The notes under the pieces were generated by a model, which was not told the DNA's origin, made no database searches, and saw only the letters and a program-made list of their open reading frames with translations. Below are positions 1 through 10,450 of a DNA stretch of 34,040 nucleotides, one piece after another. The DNA comes from Nitrososphaeraceae archaeon (GTDB taxonomy: Archaea > Thermoproteota > Nitrososphaeria > Nitrososphaerales > Nitrososphaeraceae), in NCBI GenBank assembly GCA_025937665.1, contig JAICQW010000002.1:1-34040 (forward strand), in the 5' to 3' direction. The translations under genes and the position numbers were made by a program. Within the stretch, counting starts at the first letter, position 1. Each line of letters opens with the position of its first letter.

Positions 1-252
1 CCAGATAAGAAATCTCTCAAATCAGATAATCCTATTGTTTTGGTTAAATTTATCAATGATGTTCATACAGTACTCTACGACACATCATTGTCAAAGGAAG
101 TTGAAGTAAGGCTGTCCTCAGGTATACCTTACTGTAACTATTGCAAGTCAGATGATTGTGCACATGTTGGTTTTACTATCTGTGTAGAACAACTAGGAAG
201 GCATAGACATGATGGCAAGGAGGAAACTATAGAGGAGATTGTCGATAGTTAG
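1..252 (+). CDS. C-terminal part of a small conserved protein with a CxxC/CxH cluster (CNYCKSDDCAHVGF); frame is open to the left edge, so the start is probably outside the window
   Basis: Frame of the 40..252 ORF has no stop back to base 1 (PDKKSLKSDNPIVLVKF...). Cys/His cluster resembles a metal-binding motif. Confidence 0.6.
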   Translation, partial: PDKKSLKSDNPIVLVKFINDVHTVLYDTSLSKEVEVRLSSGIPYCNYCKSDDCAHVGFTICVEQLGRHRHDGKEETIEEIVDS

Positions 253-276
253 TAATACTCTCAGAAGTTAAATCAC

Positions 277-1524
277 TCATTTACTTTTACTTCTTTTCAA
301 CCCAAATGAAAATTTTCCAGCTGAACTATCTCTGATATCTACAAGTTTCCATCCCATCTTAATCAGGTATGGCGTGATAAATGTCGTGATTATGGTCATA
401 GTTCCAACCATTGGTAACACAAAAGAACTTGTGGTCCCCACATCGGCGCCACCTTTAGCTACTACAAGTGCCAGCTCTCCCCCAGATGATGAAAGGCCAA
501 ATGCAGTTTTAAGTGAAGTTTGAGTGTCATATCCCTGAGATCTTGAAGACAAATATACCGTTAGGAATTTTGCTCCTACGGACACCACTATTAGCATTAA
601 AGCAGGTAAAATTAGCGCAGGTATTTTAGTAATGTCCATTAGGGCGCCAATAGAAACGAAAAAGATGGCGCCAAACATGTCCTTGAGCGGAGAAGTTAGG
701 ACTCGTGTAACGGAATGAACTTTTGATTCAGCTATTAGCACTCCAGCAAAGAAAGCTCCGGTAGCAACTGATATTCCAATTTCAAATGCTAGGAAGGAAA
801 GACCAAAGGCTACTCCAAGGATAGCGACAACTAGAACATCATGTTGATTAGTTTTACCAATTAGATTTACGAATTTTGGTACTGTCTTTGATCCTACGAA
901 CAAGGCACCTCCAATAAATGCAAGAACAGTCCCGATAGATATAACCAAATCAATGCCATAGACCCCCCCAGTAGAAGAGACAGATTGTAAAATGGCTAGC
1001 ATGGAGATGATAATAATATCCTCAATCACTGCGACACCAAGAATAATTATTGAGGTTTCATCTTTGATCATACCAAGTTCGTCTAAGATACGCATTACAA
1101 TTACAGTACTTGTTACTGAAATGGCCAACGCCAGGAAAAGACTATCAGCTAATGAGTAGTTTACGGCTTGGCATACCAAAAACCCAATTGCAAAGGTTCC
1201 CAAACCCTCGCTAAACGCTATAACTAATGCCCTTTTTCCTATCTTTCTTAATTTTTCTATAGGAAATTCCATCCCTACGACAAACAGTAGCAAGATTACT
1301 CCTATTTCTGCAAACAAATTGAGAACATCAAAATTGCTTATTAGACTAAAAGGTGGAGTAAATGGTCCGATAATCATCCCCGCAATAATATATCCTATTA
1401 CCATCGGTTGCTTGAGTTTGTAAGAAACCATTGCCATTATCGAGGCAGCTATCATGATTATAGTAAAATCTTGTAAAATAGGACCAATTTCAATCACCAT
1501 CGCATATCGTCTACCAATATGCAT
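277..1524 (-). CDS. Cation:proton antiporter, CPA2/Kef-type membrane protein
   Basis: 415 aa, about 12 hydrophobic segments, Kef/NapA-type motifs (GYIIAGMIIGPF, FAEIGVILLLFVVGMEF, SVTSTVIVMRILDELG, FGAIFFVSIGALMD). Confidence 0.9.
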   Translation of the reverse strand: MHIGRRYAMVIEIGPILQDFTIIMIAASIMAMVSYKLKQPMVIGYIIAGMIIGPFTPPFSLISNFDVLNLFAEIGVILLLFVVGMEFPIEKLRKIGKRALVIAFSEGLGTFAIGFLVCQAVNYSLADSLFLALAISVTSTVIVMRILDELGMIKDETSIIILGVAVIEDIIIISMLAILQSVSSTGGVYGIDLVISIGTVLAFIGGALFVGSKTVPKFVNLIGKTNQHDVLVVAILGVAFGLSFLAFEIGISVATGAFFAGVLIAESKVHSVTRVLTSPLKDMFGAIFFVSIGALMDITKIPALILPALMLIVVSVGAKFLTVYLSSRSQGYDTQTSLKTAFGLSSSGGELALVVAKGGADVGTTSSFVLPMVGTMTIITTFITPYLIKMGWKLVDIRDSSAGKFSFGLKRSKSK

Positions 1525-1779
1525 TATATTCCTGATTATAAATATCTTAAAAATTTATTTGGAAAACGCTTGCATCTTTGAGTATACAATGTTTTTGATC
1601 AATTACTTTGTAGGAGACTAAAAATGTAAATTACATTAGAAAAATCAATAAACTTTCATTTCTCCTTCTTATGATCTAGCAACTGAATATCTAAGTCAAC
1701 GTATGAAAAAACTTTACTTTTTATTGGTAATAGTATATATCAGAATGGATCTATGAGCTACATACATATTGTTAGTCAA

Positions 1780-2508
1780 TTATTCATCATTAAAATTTAT
1801 CTTCCTGTGCTCTCCATCACAAAATGGTTTATTTTCTGATGCACCACAGCGACATAAGGCATAATGTTCTTTTGATGCGCCTTCCCCGAATTGAATGTTT
1901 TCACCAATCAATTCAACTCCTCCTGTAATATGATAAGGTCCATTTTTTGAAACCGTAATAGTTGGATTTCTTTGTTCCTCCGGATCCCTGTACTCAACGC
2001 CATCTATGGAGTAACTCAAAGCACCTGACGGACATTTTCTTATAGTATCGATTATCTCATTTAGGTTTGACCCATCAGAATTAATCCATGGTCTGGAGCC
2101 TACGCTAAATACAGAAGGAAGGTTTTTAACACATTCTGCTGCATGCGAACAAATCTTTCTATTATCATGGACGATAATCTTTTTTCCAGGATAGTCCCGC
2201 CTTTTGTCTTTAACAGCTGTTTTTTTTGCATTATCATCGTTCTCATTCTCTTCCAAAATCTTATTAGCACTAGAAAATCCAACTGCAATATGTGTGCCAT
2301 CACAAAAAGGCTTGTTCTTAGACTCACCGCATCGACATAATGCAATGCCTATTGTAGTTGACAGTGGTTCTCCTTTGAAATTTTGAAGATTGTAAACTAC
2401 CTTCGGATTTGGATCGTTTATCAAGTAGTATGGGCCATCAGGTAGTGGCATAATCCTTGGCTTCAAATTAGGATTCTCGTTAATGTTAGATTTCAATGAA
2501 TCACCCAA
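1780..2508 (-). CDS. Iron-sulfur protein with two CDGSH motifs flanking a divergent 4Fe-4S mono-cluster domain
   Basis: CRCGESKNKPFCDGTH and CRCGASENKPFCDGEH with a central CSHAAECVKNLPSVF...RKCPSGAL ferredoxin-like segment. Confidence 0.92.
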   Translation of the reverse strand: MGDSLKSNINENPNLKPRIMPLPDGPYYLINDPNPKVVYNLQNFKGEPLSTTIGIALCRCGESKNKPFCDGTHIAVGFSSANKILEENENDDNAKKTAVKDKRRDYPGKKIIVHDNRKICSHAAECVKNLPSVFSVGSRPWINSDGSNLNEIIDTIRKCPSGALSYSIDGVEYRDPEEQRNPTITVSKNGPYHITGGVELIGENIQFGEGASKEHYALCRCGASENKPFCDGEHRKINFNDE

Positions 2509-2535
2509 ATCTTGTCAGCTGGAATTCTAAAATTA

Positions 2536-2811
2536 CTATCTAATGAAAATTTGATCAATATAACACCATTTCCATTTTTCACCTGGTTCATGTGATCTTA
2601 TGAGTGGATGACCAGTAGATTCAAAATGTTTTGTGCCATGTTTATTTACAGAAGAATCGCAACAACCTACGTGACCGCAGGTTAAGCAAAGACGGAGGTG
2701 CACCCAGTCAGATCCAATTTTTTCGCATTCTTCACATCCTTTTGTATTTCCGTTGATGTTTTGGTTAACCTTATTCATGTGATCGCATGAATCCGCAACT
2801 TTTTTGCTCAC
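2536..2811 (-). CDS. UBP-type zinc finger protein
   Basis: CEECEKIGSDWVHLRLCLTCGHVGCCDSSVNKHGTKHFESTGHPLIRSHEPGEKWKWCYID matches the ZnF-UBP Cys/His pattern. Confidence 0.9.
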   Translation of the reverse strand: MSKKVADSCDHMNKVNQNINGNTKGCEECEKIGSDWVHLRLCLTCGHVGCCDSSVNKHGTKHFESTGHPLIRSHEPGEKWKWCYIDQIFIR

Positions 2812-3173
2812 TTTACATCACATAGTTATAGGTGAGATGATATATAACACTTGTGAGCAGCCAGATATACATTTATTCAGTATTCTACAAAAAGAGACCC
2901 GAATACCAATCAAGATTATCAGTCAGATGTTTCTTATCTGTAATGCATTAAAATAATCGTATGCTAGTAAGTCGCTCAACCGAACCAGAAAGAACGGACT
3001 GGCATCATTTCCTAGTCCAAAGCTCGATTATGGTAGAGTCAACATGAATCGATACTAATACAAGTATTATTGAGTCTAATACCTTTAATACTTAATAGGC
3101 TGGTATCTTGAATTTCATTAGATAGGATGATATTTATAGAAGGTTAACCTGCTAATTATGATTTAAGAGTATA

Positions 3174-4142
3174 ATGCTTCAATTAAAGAGATCTAAAAAT
3201 AACCCTATCTTAATTCCTGATCCCAGTAGTTGGTGGGAAAAGAAGGCAGTTTTTAACTGTGGAATTCTCTATGATGGTAAGGTTATCCATATGTTGTATA
3301 GAGCAATCGGGGAATACGAAAATTATGTATCGAGGATAGGTTATGCATCAAGCAGTGATGGTTTTACATTCACTAGAAATAATGAATCAGTTTTATATCC
3401 AGAATTGGATTATGAAAAGTTCGGTATTGAAGATCCCCGTTTGATAACTGTTGACAATAAAAATTATGTAACGTATGTTGTTCTCTCCGATTATGTGAAA
3501 AATAACCCCTCAGTGTCTACTGCACTTGCAAAGACTGAAGATTTTTCACATTATGAAAGACTTGGTATAGTAACGTTACCCGGATCGCAAGACAAAGACG
3601 TTGTATTGTTTCCAAGAAATGTAGCAGAAAGTGAATTTCAACGATATATGCTTCTACACAGGCCGAGCGCCTGGGTAGGACCACAATATAATACAGAAAA
3701 ACCAAGTATATGGATTGCAGAGGGTGATTCAGTTACCAATTATGATAAACATTCTCTTCTGATTAAACCGGAAGAAACTTGGGAGGCATTGAAAATAGGA
3801 GCTGGTGTTCCACCAATTAAGACAGAAAAAGGTTGGCTTGTTATATACCATGGCGTAAATGAGGAACACGTCTACAGTGCTGGTGCAATCTTGCTTGATA
3901 TTAAGGAACCAACTAAAATACTAGGTAGAACCAGGACTCCTATATTATCTCCAGAAGAACAGTACGAGTTAAAGGGTGACGTGAATAATGTAGTCTTTCC
4001 AACAGGGGCATGTATTTTGGATAACAGGTTATTTGTCTACTATGGTGCTGCAGATAAGGTCTGCTGCCTTGCCACTATTGAGCTGAAAGAAATACTTGAT
4101 TATTTGTTATCTGATATATGTTCAGTGAAAACTGAAAGATAA
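3174..4142 (+). CDS. GH130-like glycosidase/phosphorylase (beta-1,4-mannooligosaccharide phosphorylase family)
   Basis: 322 aa; NPILIPDP, FNCGILYDGKVIHMLYRAIG, FGIEDPRL, WLVIYHGV, VVFPTGACILDNRLFVYYGAADKV. Confidence 0.9.
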   Translation: MLQLKRSKNNPILIPDPSSWWEKKAVFNCGILYDGKVIHMLYRAIGEYENYVSRIGYASSSDGFTFTRNNESVLYPELDYEKFGIEDPRLITVDNKNYVTYVVLSDYVKNNPSVSTALAKTEDFSHYERLGIVTLPGSQDKDVVLFPRNVAESEFQRYMLLHRPSAWVGPQYNTEKPSIWIAEGDSVTNYDKHSLLIKPEETWEALKIGAGVPPIKTEKGWLVIYHGVNEEHVYSAGAILLDIKEPTKILGRTRTPILSPEEQYELKGDVNNVVFPTGACILDNRLFVYYGAADKVCCLATIELKEILDYLLSDICSVKTER

Positions 4143-4338
4143 ATTCTATGAAACACTGACAACCAGTATAGTAATGTCATTTAGTTTTAGGTAACTAAAT
4201 TTTTCTAATAGTGGGCTAAGCAAAGATCTTCTGGATTGTAGAGACTCTTATACAAGTTCCGATAAAGAGAACTGAACAGTACATTAATTTCTACAATATT
4301 TACAACTATGTTATACTTACATTATTCTTATCTATACG

Positions 4339-4888
4339 ATGACAGATGAGAATAGGCCAACTCTGACAAAATTTCCTACAATAAACGGTCGAATAGTCAA
4401 TCTGAGAGAGCTTTCGATTGATGACGCATTCGACATGAGTCGTTTGATGACTTACAATATAAAGTCGTTATGGAAGTTCCATATCCATATACATTAGAAA
4501 ATGCATCGAGCTTTATCAATTCAAGTCATATAGAATTTAGGTCACTAGGGCTTTAAATTTTGCGATACTGTACAAGAGGAACCCTGAATATGGTGGTTTA
4601 GTGGGAATTATAGGTCTCAAAAATATACACATTGAAAATAGGAAGGCTAATTTGGGATATTGGATTGGAGATTCTTTTTGAGGTAATGGTATAGCTTCAG
4701 AATCGGCGGAACTAGTCATCAATTATGCGTTCTCTGTTCTTAAATTAGAGGAGGTTTATGCATATGTATATTCTCAAAACAAAAGGTCAATTCGAGTTTT
4801 AGAAAATAATAGAATGACGAAAGTTGGTGAGGCAAATGATATAGCAAAAAGCTCGGAAGATATCATAATACCACTAAATTTGTTATAA
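4339..4888 (+). pseudogene. GNAT-family (RimJ/RimL-like) N-acetyltransferase pseudogene, two frameshifts and one internal TGA
   Basis: Three-frame reading joins MTDENRPTLTKFPTINGRIVNLRELSIDDAFDMSRLM / EVPYPYTLENASSFINSSHIEF / NFAILYKRNPEYGGLVGIIGLKNIHIENRKANLGYWIGDSF*GNGIASESAELVINYAFSVLKLEEVYAYVYSQNKRSIRVLENN. TGA at 4679-4681 falls where GNATs usually have W in the (Y/F)WGxGxA motif. Confidence 0.85.
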
Positions 4889-5296
4889 AAAACTGTAAAC
4901 AAAATTAAAGTTAAGATTCATAATCAATAATATGTATAATCCTAATTTGAGACTTGGAAAACAATTCTTGTGTTTTGTTATTACTATTGGTACCACATAC
5001 ATCATCCGCTGTGAAAGGCTGCCCGTAAGAAATATTAATATTGAAATGGAATCCAGTCCAGTCTGCAGGTTCTAACGGAAATAGACGTTTACGAGTTTAT
5101 GCTCATAGAGGTGTTACAGTTAAGGCTTAATCTCTCAATTCCATAAACAGCTTCCTTATTCATTTAAAAATCTCTTACTTTACTTTACGGTGAGACGTCC
5201 ATTCATGAATAGCCTAAATTTCTGAATTCAAAATAAAAAGCAATTGCCAATATACTCAAAATGTATATATGCTGCACGGATCTCTAAATATTAGAT

Positions 5297-5782
5297 TTGG
5301 AAACGAAACGACCAACAGGTGTTACAATAATAGCAATACTTGCAATAATTGGCGGAATACTTCTTTTGTTTGGAGGAATTACACTTGTAACTTTAGCCCC
5401 CATTTTAAGTCAGGTTAACATGAATGATAATAACAATATTTCCAACTCTTCAATTTCGCTAAATATTAACGGCACTGACGTTACTATTCCCAAAAATACA
5501 CTCTTCTTATTCGGGGGATTTTTGGGAGTTATTGGAGGAATGCTCATTGTGATTGGAATAGCAAGTTTTGTAGTGGCATGGGGTCTCCTGACAGGTAAAG
5601 GGTGGGCATGGATAGTTACCATTATAATTGTCATAATATCTATAATCCTGAACATAATACTAATTGTATCGGGTAGTTTTGAAAGTGTTATCGGTCTAAT
5701 AATAGATGGGATTATTATCTACTATTTGTACAGACCCAGTGTTAAATCATATTTTGGAAGAGTAAAGGGACCAACAGTATAA
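5297..5782 (+). CDS. Small integral membrane protein, about 4 TM segments
   Basis: 161 aa, hydrophobic, ETKRPTGVTIIAILAIIGGILLLFGG N-terminus; TTG start. Confidence 0.75.
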   Translation: METKRPTGVTIIAILAIIGGILLLFGGITLVTLAPILSQVNMNDNNNISNSSISLNINGTDVTIPKNTLFLFGGFLGVIGGMLIVIGIASFVVAWGLLTGKGWAWIVTIIIVIISIILNIILIVSGSFESVIGLIIDGIIIYYLYRPSVKSYFGRVKGPTV

Positions 5783-5829
5783 TTTTCATTGATAGTAAGA
5801 TAAATTTCTGACAACACTAGTTTGTCTAA

Positions 5830-7074
5830 TCAAGTAATAGGTTGATTTTCCCTTGTCTTCTGCCAAATATCAGAGATTATTTCATAGATAGTTTCACAAA
5901 CCGACCCATTAAATTTTTCACTCCACATTCTAGCTACATATTCTCCGGGTGATGTTCTATTTTCCAACCTCTTGTCTAAAATATTAAGAAAGCCTACATT
6001 GATTCCCAAGTCGTACAAACCCTTACGTGCAAAATCAAGTTGACTTCTTATGATATCCGTCATATTGAAATGACTTTTTGCACTGAACCCATATTGAACT
6101 GATGCCGTTCTCTCCTCTCTCAATGTAGAAAGCGGTCTTAATTCCCTTTCTTCATGTATTGCTCGACTCAAATAACCAATAAAAAATTCAGCCATTGCCA
6201 TCAAGCTTTTTGAAGTGGGTTGTACGGACATGATCCTGGTTTCCACTCGGTAAGAGTCAGGTCCAATACGGATTCGTGCATCGTCATGTCTTTCTTTCTC
6301 TAACGTAAAATAATCCTTGGTGATGTTTTGTTCACGTGACAAAATATAGTCAATATAATTTTCGATACCTTCGAGATATCTTGGGATTGCAGGGAATCCA
6401 GAATTTTGTTGTTCTGATTGATCGTACAGATGAATTCTTGGTTCATGTAACGAATATACCCTTCCAGCAAACAATCTACTATTGGCACCAAGTACTATCG
6501 CAGAAGGTAATATATTCAAAATATGGTTGAACATTGTTGCAGTATTTTGTGGATTTTTTCCTTGCAAATGAAGATGAAATCCTTGAATAGCTGTAGCGAC
6601 ATGAGCTGCTCCAAATTTGTTACCATCTATTTCAACATCAGGCAGCTTATTTTGCCAGGATGCCAGCTTATTATATCGAGGTTTATCCGTTATCCATCCC
6701 TCTTTCATGATTTCCGGTGATGGATTGCCACCAAGAAAAACTGGAATGACTTCGTTCCCATTATATGCTCTTTTAAGAGACTTGTCCAAATTCTCGATAA
6801 ATTGTTCAAATACAATATTCAGATATTCAAGATTATCCATTCCCACAGGGAGAGTCTTAAATTCAAATTGAGAGCGGCCATACTCGTAGTCGATTTCACA
6901 GGTGCTTCCTTCAAGTTCCTTTATTAATGGCTCTGCATCTACTGGATGGCCATTTTTGTCAAGTAAGCATCCCTCGATTTCGACCCCTACTTTGAAGGTT
7001 TCATCGATTTTGTCGCTATCGCGATGAACTTTGTCCCTTAATTCTTGCCTCTGTTTTTCAAGTATACCTAACAA
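5830..7074 (-). CDS. Glutamate-cysteine ligase family 2 (GCS2/YbdK-like carboxylate-amine ligase) protein
   Basis: FKVGVEIEGCLLD, CEIDYEYGRSQFEFKTLPV, GFHLHLQG, RIGPDSYRVETRIMSVQPT. Confidence 0.8.
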   Translation of the reverse strand: MLGILEKQRQELRDKVHRDSDKIDETFKVGVEIEGCLLDKNGHPVDAEPLIKELEGSTCEIDYEYGRSQFEFKTLPVGMDNLEYLNIVFEQFIENLDKSLKRAYNGNEVIPVFLGGNPSPEIMKEGWITDKPRYNKLASWQNKLPDVEIDGNKFGAAHVATAIQGFHLHLQGKNPQNTATMFNHILNILPSAIVLGANSRLFAGRVYSLHEPRIHLYDQSEQQNSGFPAIPRYLEGIENYIDYILSREQNITKDYFTLEKERHDDARIRIGPDSYRVETRIMSVQPTSKSLMAMAEFFIGYLSRAIHEERELRPLSTLREERTASVQYGFSAKSHFNMTDIIRSQLDFARKGLYDLGINVGFLNILDKRLENRTSPGEYVARMWSEKFNGSVCETIYEIISDIWQKTRENQPIT

Positions 7075-7307
7075 CTACAGTATGTCTTGTTTCCTTCTGA
7101 TTTAAGTTATCTTAACTATCCAAAAATGCGATTTAATTGATGGTTCTCATTTTAAATTAATATACATAAGTAAAAGAATGAAAATATTAGCGAAAGCAGC
7201 GAAGCATTTTAATTTCATAAATTCACTGCATTCTGATCTTATAGATCTTGTTGTGACAAATTCCTAAATCATTCTCATAATGGAGAAACTAACCATCATT
7301 TAAATAA

Positions 7308-7507
7308 ATGCCAATCCAAAAGACAACGATGTGTGTGATGATACTTCCTGAAGTAATGCTTCCGCGCTTTCAGTGTCGACATTGTACCAATGAATTACGA
7401 TATGAAAAGAGTGTGCTAAGTATATAGATGATATATGCCAGATATGCAACAAAAATGAAAAGGAGGTATATCAATTAGACTTTGAGGTATGCATGACTGT
7501 TGGATGA
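7308..7507 (+). pseudogene. Possible frameshifted small zinc-ribbon ORF
   Basis: Frame A: MPIQKTTMCVMILPEVMLPRFQCRHCTNELRYEK...; frame B continues ECAKYIDDICQICNKNEKEVYQLDFEVCMTVG*. Two CxxC pairs lie on opposite sides of a -/+1 shift. Confidence 0.35.
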
Positions 7508-7679
7508 AGCAAACTATTCCAGAAATTTGAGTAATTCTGTTGGTTACAAAGTTTAGAAAATTATATTCTAGGAACAATGCTATATTCCAATTATAATTTA
7601 TCTGATTGATTATAATACACTAAAGAAATTGTATTGTCAAGAATATTTTGTCCTTTTGAAAATTCAGTTTGTGATAATG

Positions 7680-8078
7680 CTAGTTCAGTGACAACCTATT
7701 CATTAACCTCTCATGTAAAGGCTCGGGTACAATACTATCAAAAGTTTGATTGGTTATTTTTTGTCTTAATATGACAAGTTCCTCTGTAGTTATACTTTGT
7801 AATACTTTATTCAAGGTGATATTATCAAAAAGTTCGAGTGTCTGCTCAATTACTATTGGATCGTTTTTGGCCAATCCATACAAAGCAATATCACTTGGTG
7901 AGAGAAATATCATCTCCTCTGCAATTTTGCATGCTGTAGACGAGAAATTACCGGTATCACAACTAGCTTTAAGATCGCTGGGTATGGGAGGGTTTGGCAC
8001 AGTTGTATAGGAGGCCGAATTTGCCTGGACGACTGGTAAAAGGAATACTACGAGCACAAGGAAAAAAATTCTCAACAC
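7680..8078 (-). CDS. Secreted hypothetical protein
   Basis: 132 aa with N-terminal signal-like segment MLRIFFLVLVVFLLPVVQANSA. Confidence 0.7.
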   Translation of the reverse strand: MLRIFFLVLVVFLLPVVQANSASYTTVPNPPIPSDLKASCDTGNFSSTACKIAEEMIFLSPSDIALYGLAKNDPIVIEQTLELFDNITLNKVLQSITTEELVILRQKITNQTFDSIVPEPLHERLMNRLSLN

Positions 8079-8719
8079 CAGTATTCTAATAGTCTATATA
8101 ATATAGTTTATTTTTGTTCAATCTTACTTAACCAGGCCTGAATAATGTCCTTGCTCATTTGAATGAAACCCAACTACAGAAAATAGATAATTCGAGGAAC
8201 CCAATTTTTTAGTATCTTGTCAGTCTGATTGCTTACTGTAATGTCACTTCTTCTTCCTGCTGTCTTAGTGTTAACGAGTACTTATTCGTCTATTCTGAAT
8301 CCCAAATGTACTAGTTTAGGTTGAGAAGAAGGCTTATCCTCGATTTCAAAGGTTGATGACACCAGCTATTTCCTGCAATGGATACAGTTTCGTCCCAACC
8401 TGCTAAGATATTCTTAAAATCTGTCATTCTACCCTGAACTTATCAATTTTGGATCAAGATTATATGTGGACTGGCTTAAAGGACCAAAATTACGGGAATA
8501 TGGATCTTTTATATAATTTGTAGATCACATTACTATAACGATTTCAGCAAACAACTGGTGGAATCTCTTGAAAAACTCTTTCCATCAGTTGTATGGGAGA
8601 TTAATTCGTTGATAATAATATTGGAGAAGGACAAAATAACGTCAGAAGTGAGAAATAAGTTACATAAAAAAGGACTATCACTAATTGGAATGTCGGATAA
8701 AGAAATAATTTTTAGAAAG

Positions 8720-8857
8720 TTAATACGTTCCTTCAAGTAGTAAAACAATAACCCATCTTTCAAAACATGTAGTACAATACCATTCGACTAGTTTACCATC
8801 GCCTATCATATCTATTTGATTTATCAATGTCTTTTCTGCTTCCACCTTGCTTCCCAT
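8720..8857 (-). CDS. 45-aa protein with CxxC
   Basis: Read by hand: MGSKVEAEKTLINQIDMIGDGKLVEWYCTTCFERWVIVLLLEGTY*. Too short for the ORF track. Confidence 0.4.
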   Translation of the reverse strand: MGSKVEAEKTLINQIDMIGDGKLVEWYCTTCFERWVIVLLLEGTY

Positions 8858-8961
8858 AGTTAAAACAATTGTCACTGTCCTAAAAAGAAAAATATATAGT
8901 AGTAAAGTTTAGTAACAATTTCTAAAAAAGTTAATAATTCTTATCTTGTTCTATCTTCAAT

Positions 8962-9168
8962 ATGAAATTTCTGAAGGTGATTCTGCTTACCACTGTGGTT
9001 GTCCTTTCAAACATACTAACTGCAACTGTTTCTGCCAGTATACATGACGATCACTGTTTCGATCATGACCCGGAGAATTCCTTTTGTTATAAAACCCAAA
9101 AGCAGTGCGAAATGGAACAAAAAAATGACCGAATGACAGAAGGTAAATGTTACAAGGCTCTAGATTAG
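8962..9168 (+). CDS. Small secreted Cys-containing protein
   Basis: Signal peptide-like N-terminus followed by DDHCFDHDPENSFCYKTQKQCEMEQ...GKCYKALD. Confidence 0.7.
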   Translation: MKFLKVILLTTVVVLSNILTATVSASIHDDHCFDHDPENSFCYKTQKQCEMEQKNDRMTEGKCYKALD

Positions 9169-9222
9169 AAAATATTTACGATGTTTTAAAGTATGCATAA
9201 AAAAAATTAACTACGGGGCATA

Positions 9223-9657
9223 CTATATCTCATCTTTCAGTGTTCTGAGCACTTTCGCATTTGGATCGATTGGATCCAATTTTTCATTTAAATAATCAAT
9301 AAAGTTAGTCGCAGTTACAATGCCTACAGTATTGTTTCCATCCTTAACTATAAGGTGCCGTACCTTCTTTTGTAACATTAGATTTGCGGCCATCTCTACA
9401 GACGAATTGGAATCAATTGTAGTTAATGGTGAGGTCATTAAATGCTGTATCGTGAATTCTTTACTTAGTACATCGTGGGTACAAACACCTCTTGTGATAT
9501 CGCGTTCAGTAATGATTCCTATTGACTGTCCACCTTCATCAACTATTACAAGTGAGCTTACGTTTTTATCCAACATTTTCTTTGCAGCATCCTTTGCACT
9601 ATCCGAGGTTTTAATGATCTCTACTTTCTTTGACATTATGTCGCTTATTTGATACAT
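9223..9657 (-). CDS. Tandem CBS-domain protein
   Basis: VSDIMSKKVEII-like start, SLVIVDEGGQSIGIITERDITRGV and HLIVKDGNNTVGIVTATNFIDYL. Confidence 0.93.
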   Translation of the reverse strand: MYQISDIMSKKVEIIKTSDSAKDAAKKMLDKNVSSLVIVDEGGQSIGIITERDITRGVCTHDVLSKEFTIQHLMTSPLTTIDSNSSVEMAANLMLQKKVRHLIVKDGNNTVGIVTATNFIDYLNEKLDPIDPNAKVLRTLKDEI

Positions 9658-10450
9658 GGGTTATATACAACAAAGTTGAATATATTTTTGATTCCAAACC
9701 CGAAATAGGGGTTGTTAAATGTTCAAGGGCCTACGAACCACCGCCATGCTAATACTGCCCGGTATTCTTATTGTTGCACTTAACTTGAAGTATGAATTAC
9801 CACTACTACAAGACCAAAAATTTTGAATTGCCCAGGCAACTTGTCTACGCCTATCGCCTACCTCTAGCGGATTTGGAGAACGGGGGTGTATGTGAAGATG
9901 ATGCATGCTGTCATCATTATACTTTTCCTCCTACTCCAAGATCCGTATTGATCTCTTATACCATGTAAAAGATAAGAACTTTTTGAAACTTTGTTACTAA
10001 AGAATTAATGCTTATCGGTATCGGTACAATTTCCATTTGACTCAATCATATTATTTATTATTAGTATTGATACTAGATTGGAAGTCATTTGAATTACTGT
10101 TAGTCAAAGGGAATCTAGATAAACGGTCATAATTGCAAACTGGACAAAAGTTACTAATTTCAAATAGTTTTTGCTTACATAGCGCATAAAGACAGGTTAC
10201 GTTCCAGAGACACCTATCACAATTTAGAAATATCTTTCATTTTCATCAAAAATTTTTTTCTTTATTTACTATAATTTTATTTAGAGCCAATCCATGGAAT
10301 TTTACCTGAAATCATATTTAAATTTCGATTAATTCTGTTAAGGCATATAATATTCTCTGATTTATTTACAAACTGCCATTCCAAAGTCAATACTAATCTA
10401 TAGGAAAATAGAAATTTTAATTAAGGTTTGTGAAGCGATCATGGTTTGCA

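Noticed and set aside
2100-2386. ORFs 2100..2345 (-), 2143..2340 (+), 2204..2386 (+)
   Set aside because: Shadow frames inside the well-supported CDGSH gene.
4537-4722. Minus-strand ORF 61 aa
   Set aside because: Antisense of the GNAT pseudogene.
6300-6871. Four ORFs inside the GCS2 gene
   Set aside because: Shadow frames of a well-supported gene.
8533-8763. ORFs 8533..8763 (-) and 8558..8740 (+)
   Set aside because: Overlapping opposite-strand ORFs without recognisable motifs; the plus ORF may be real but is not supportable.
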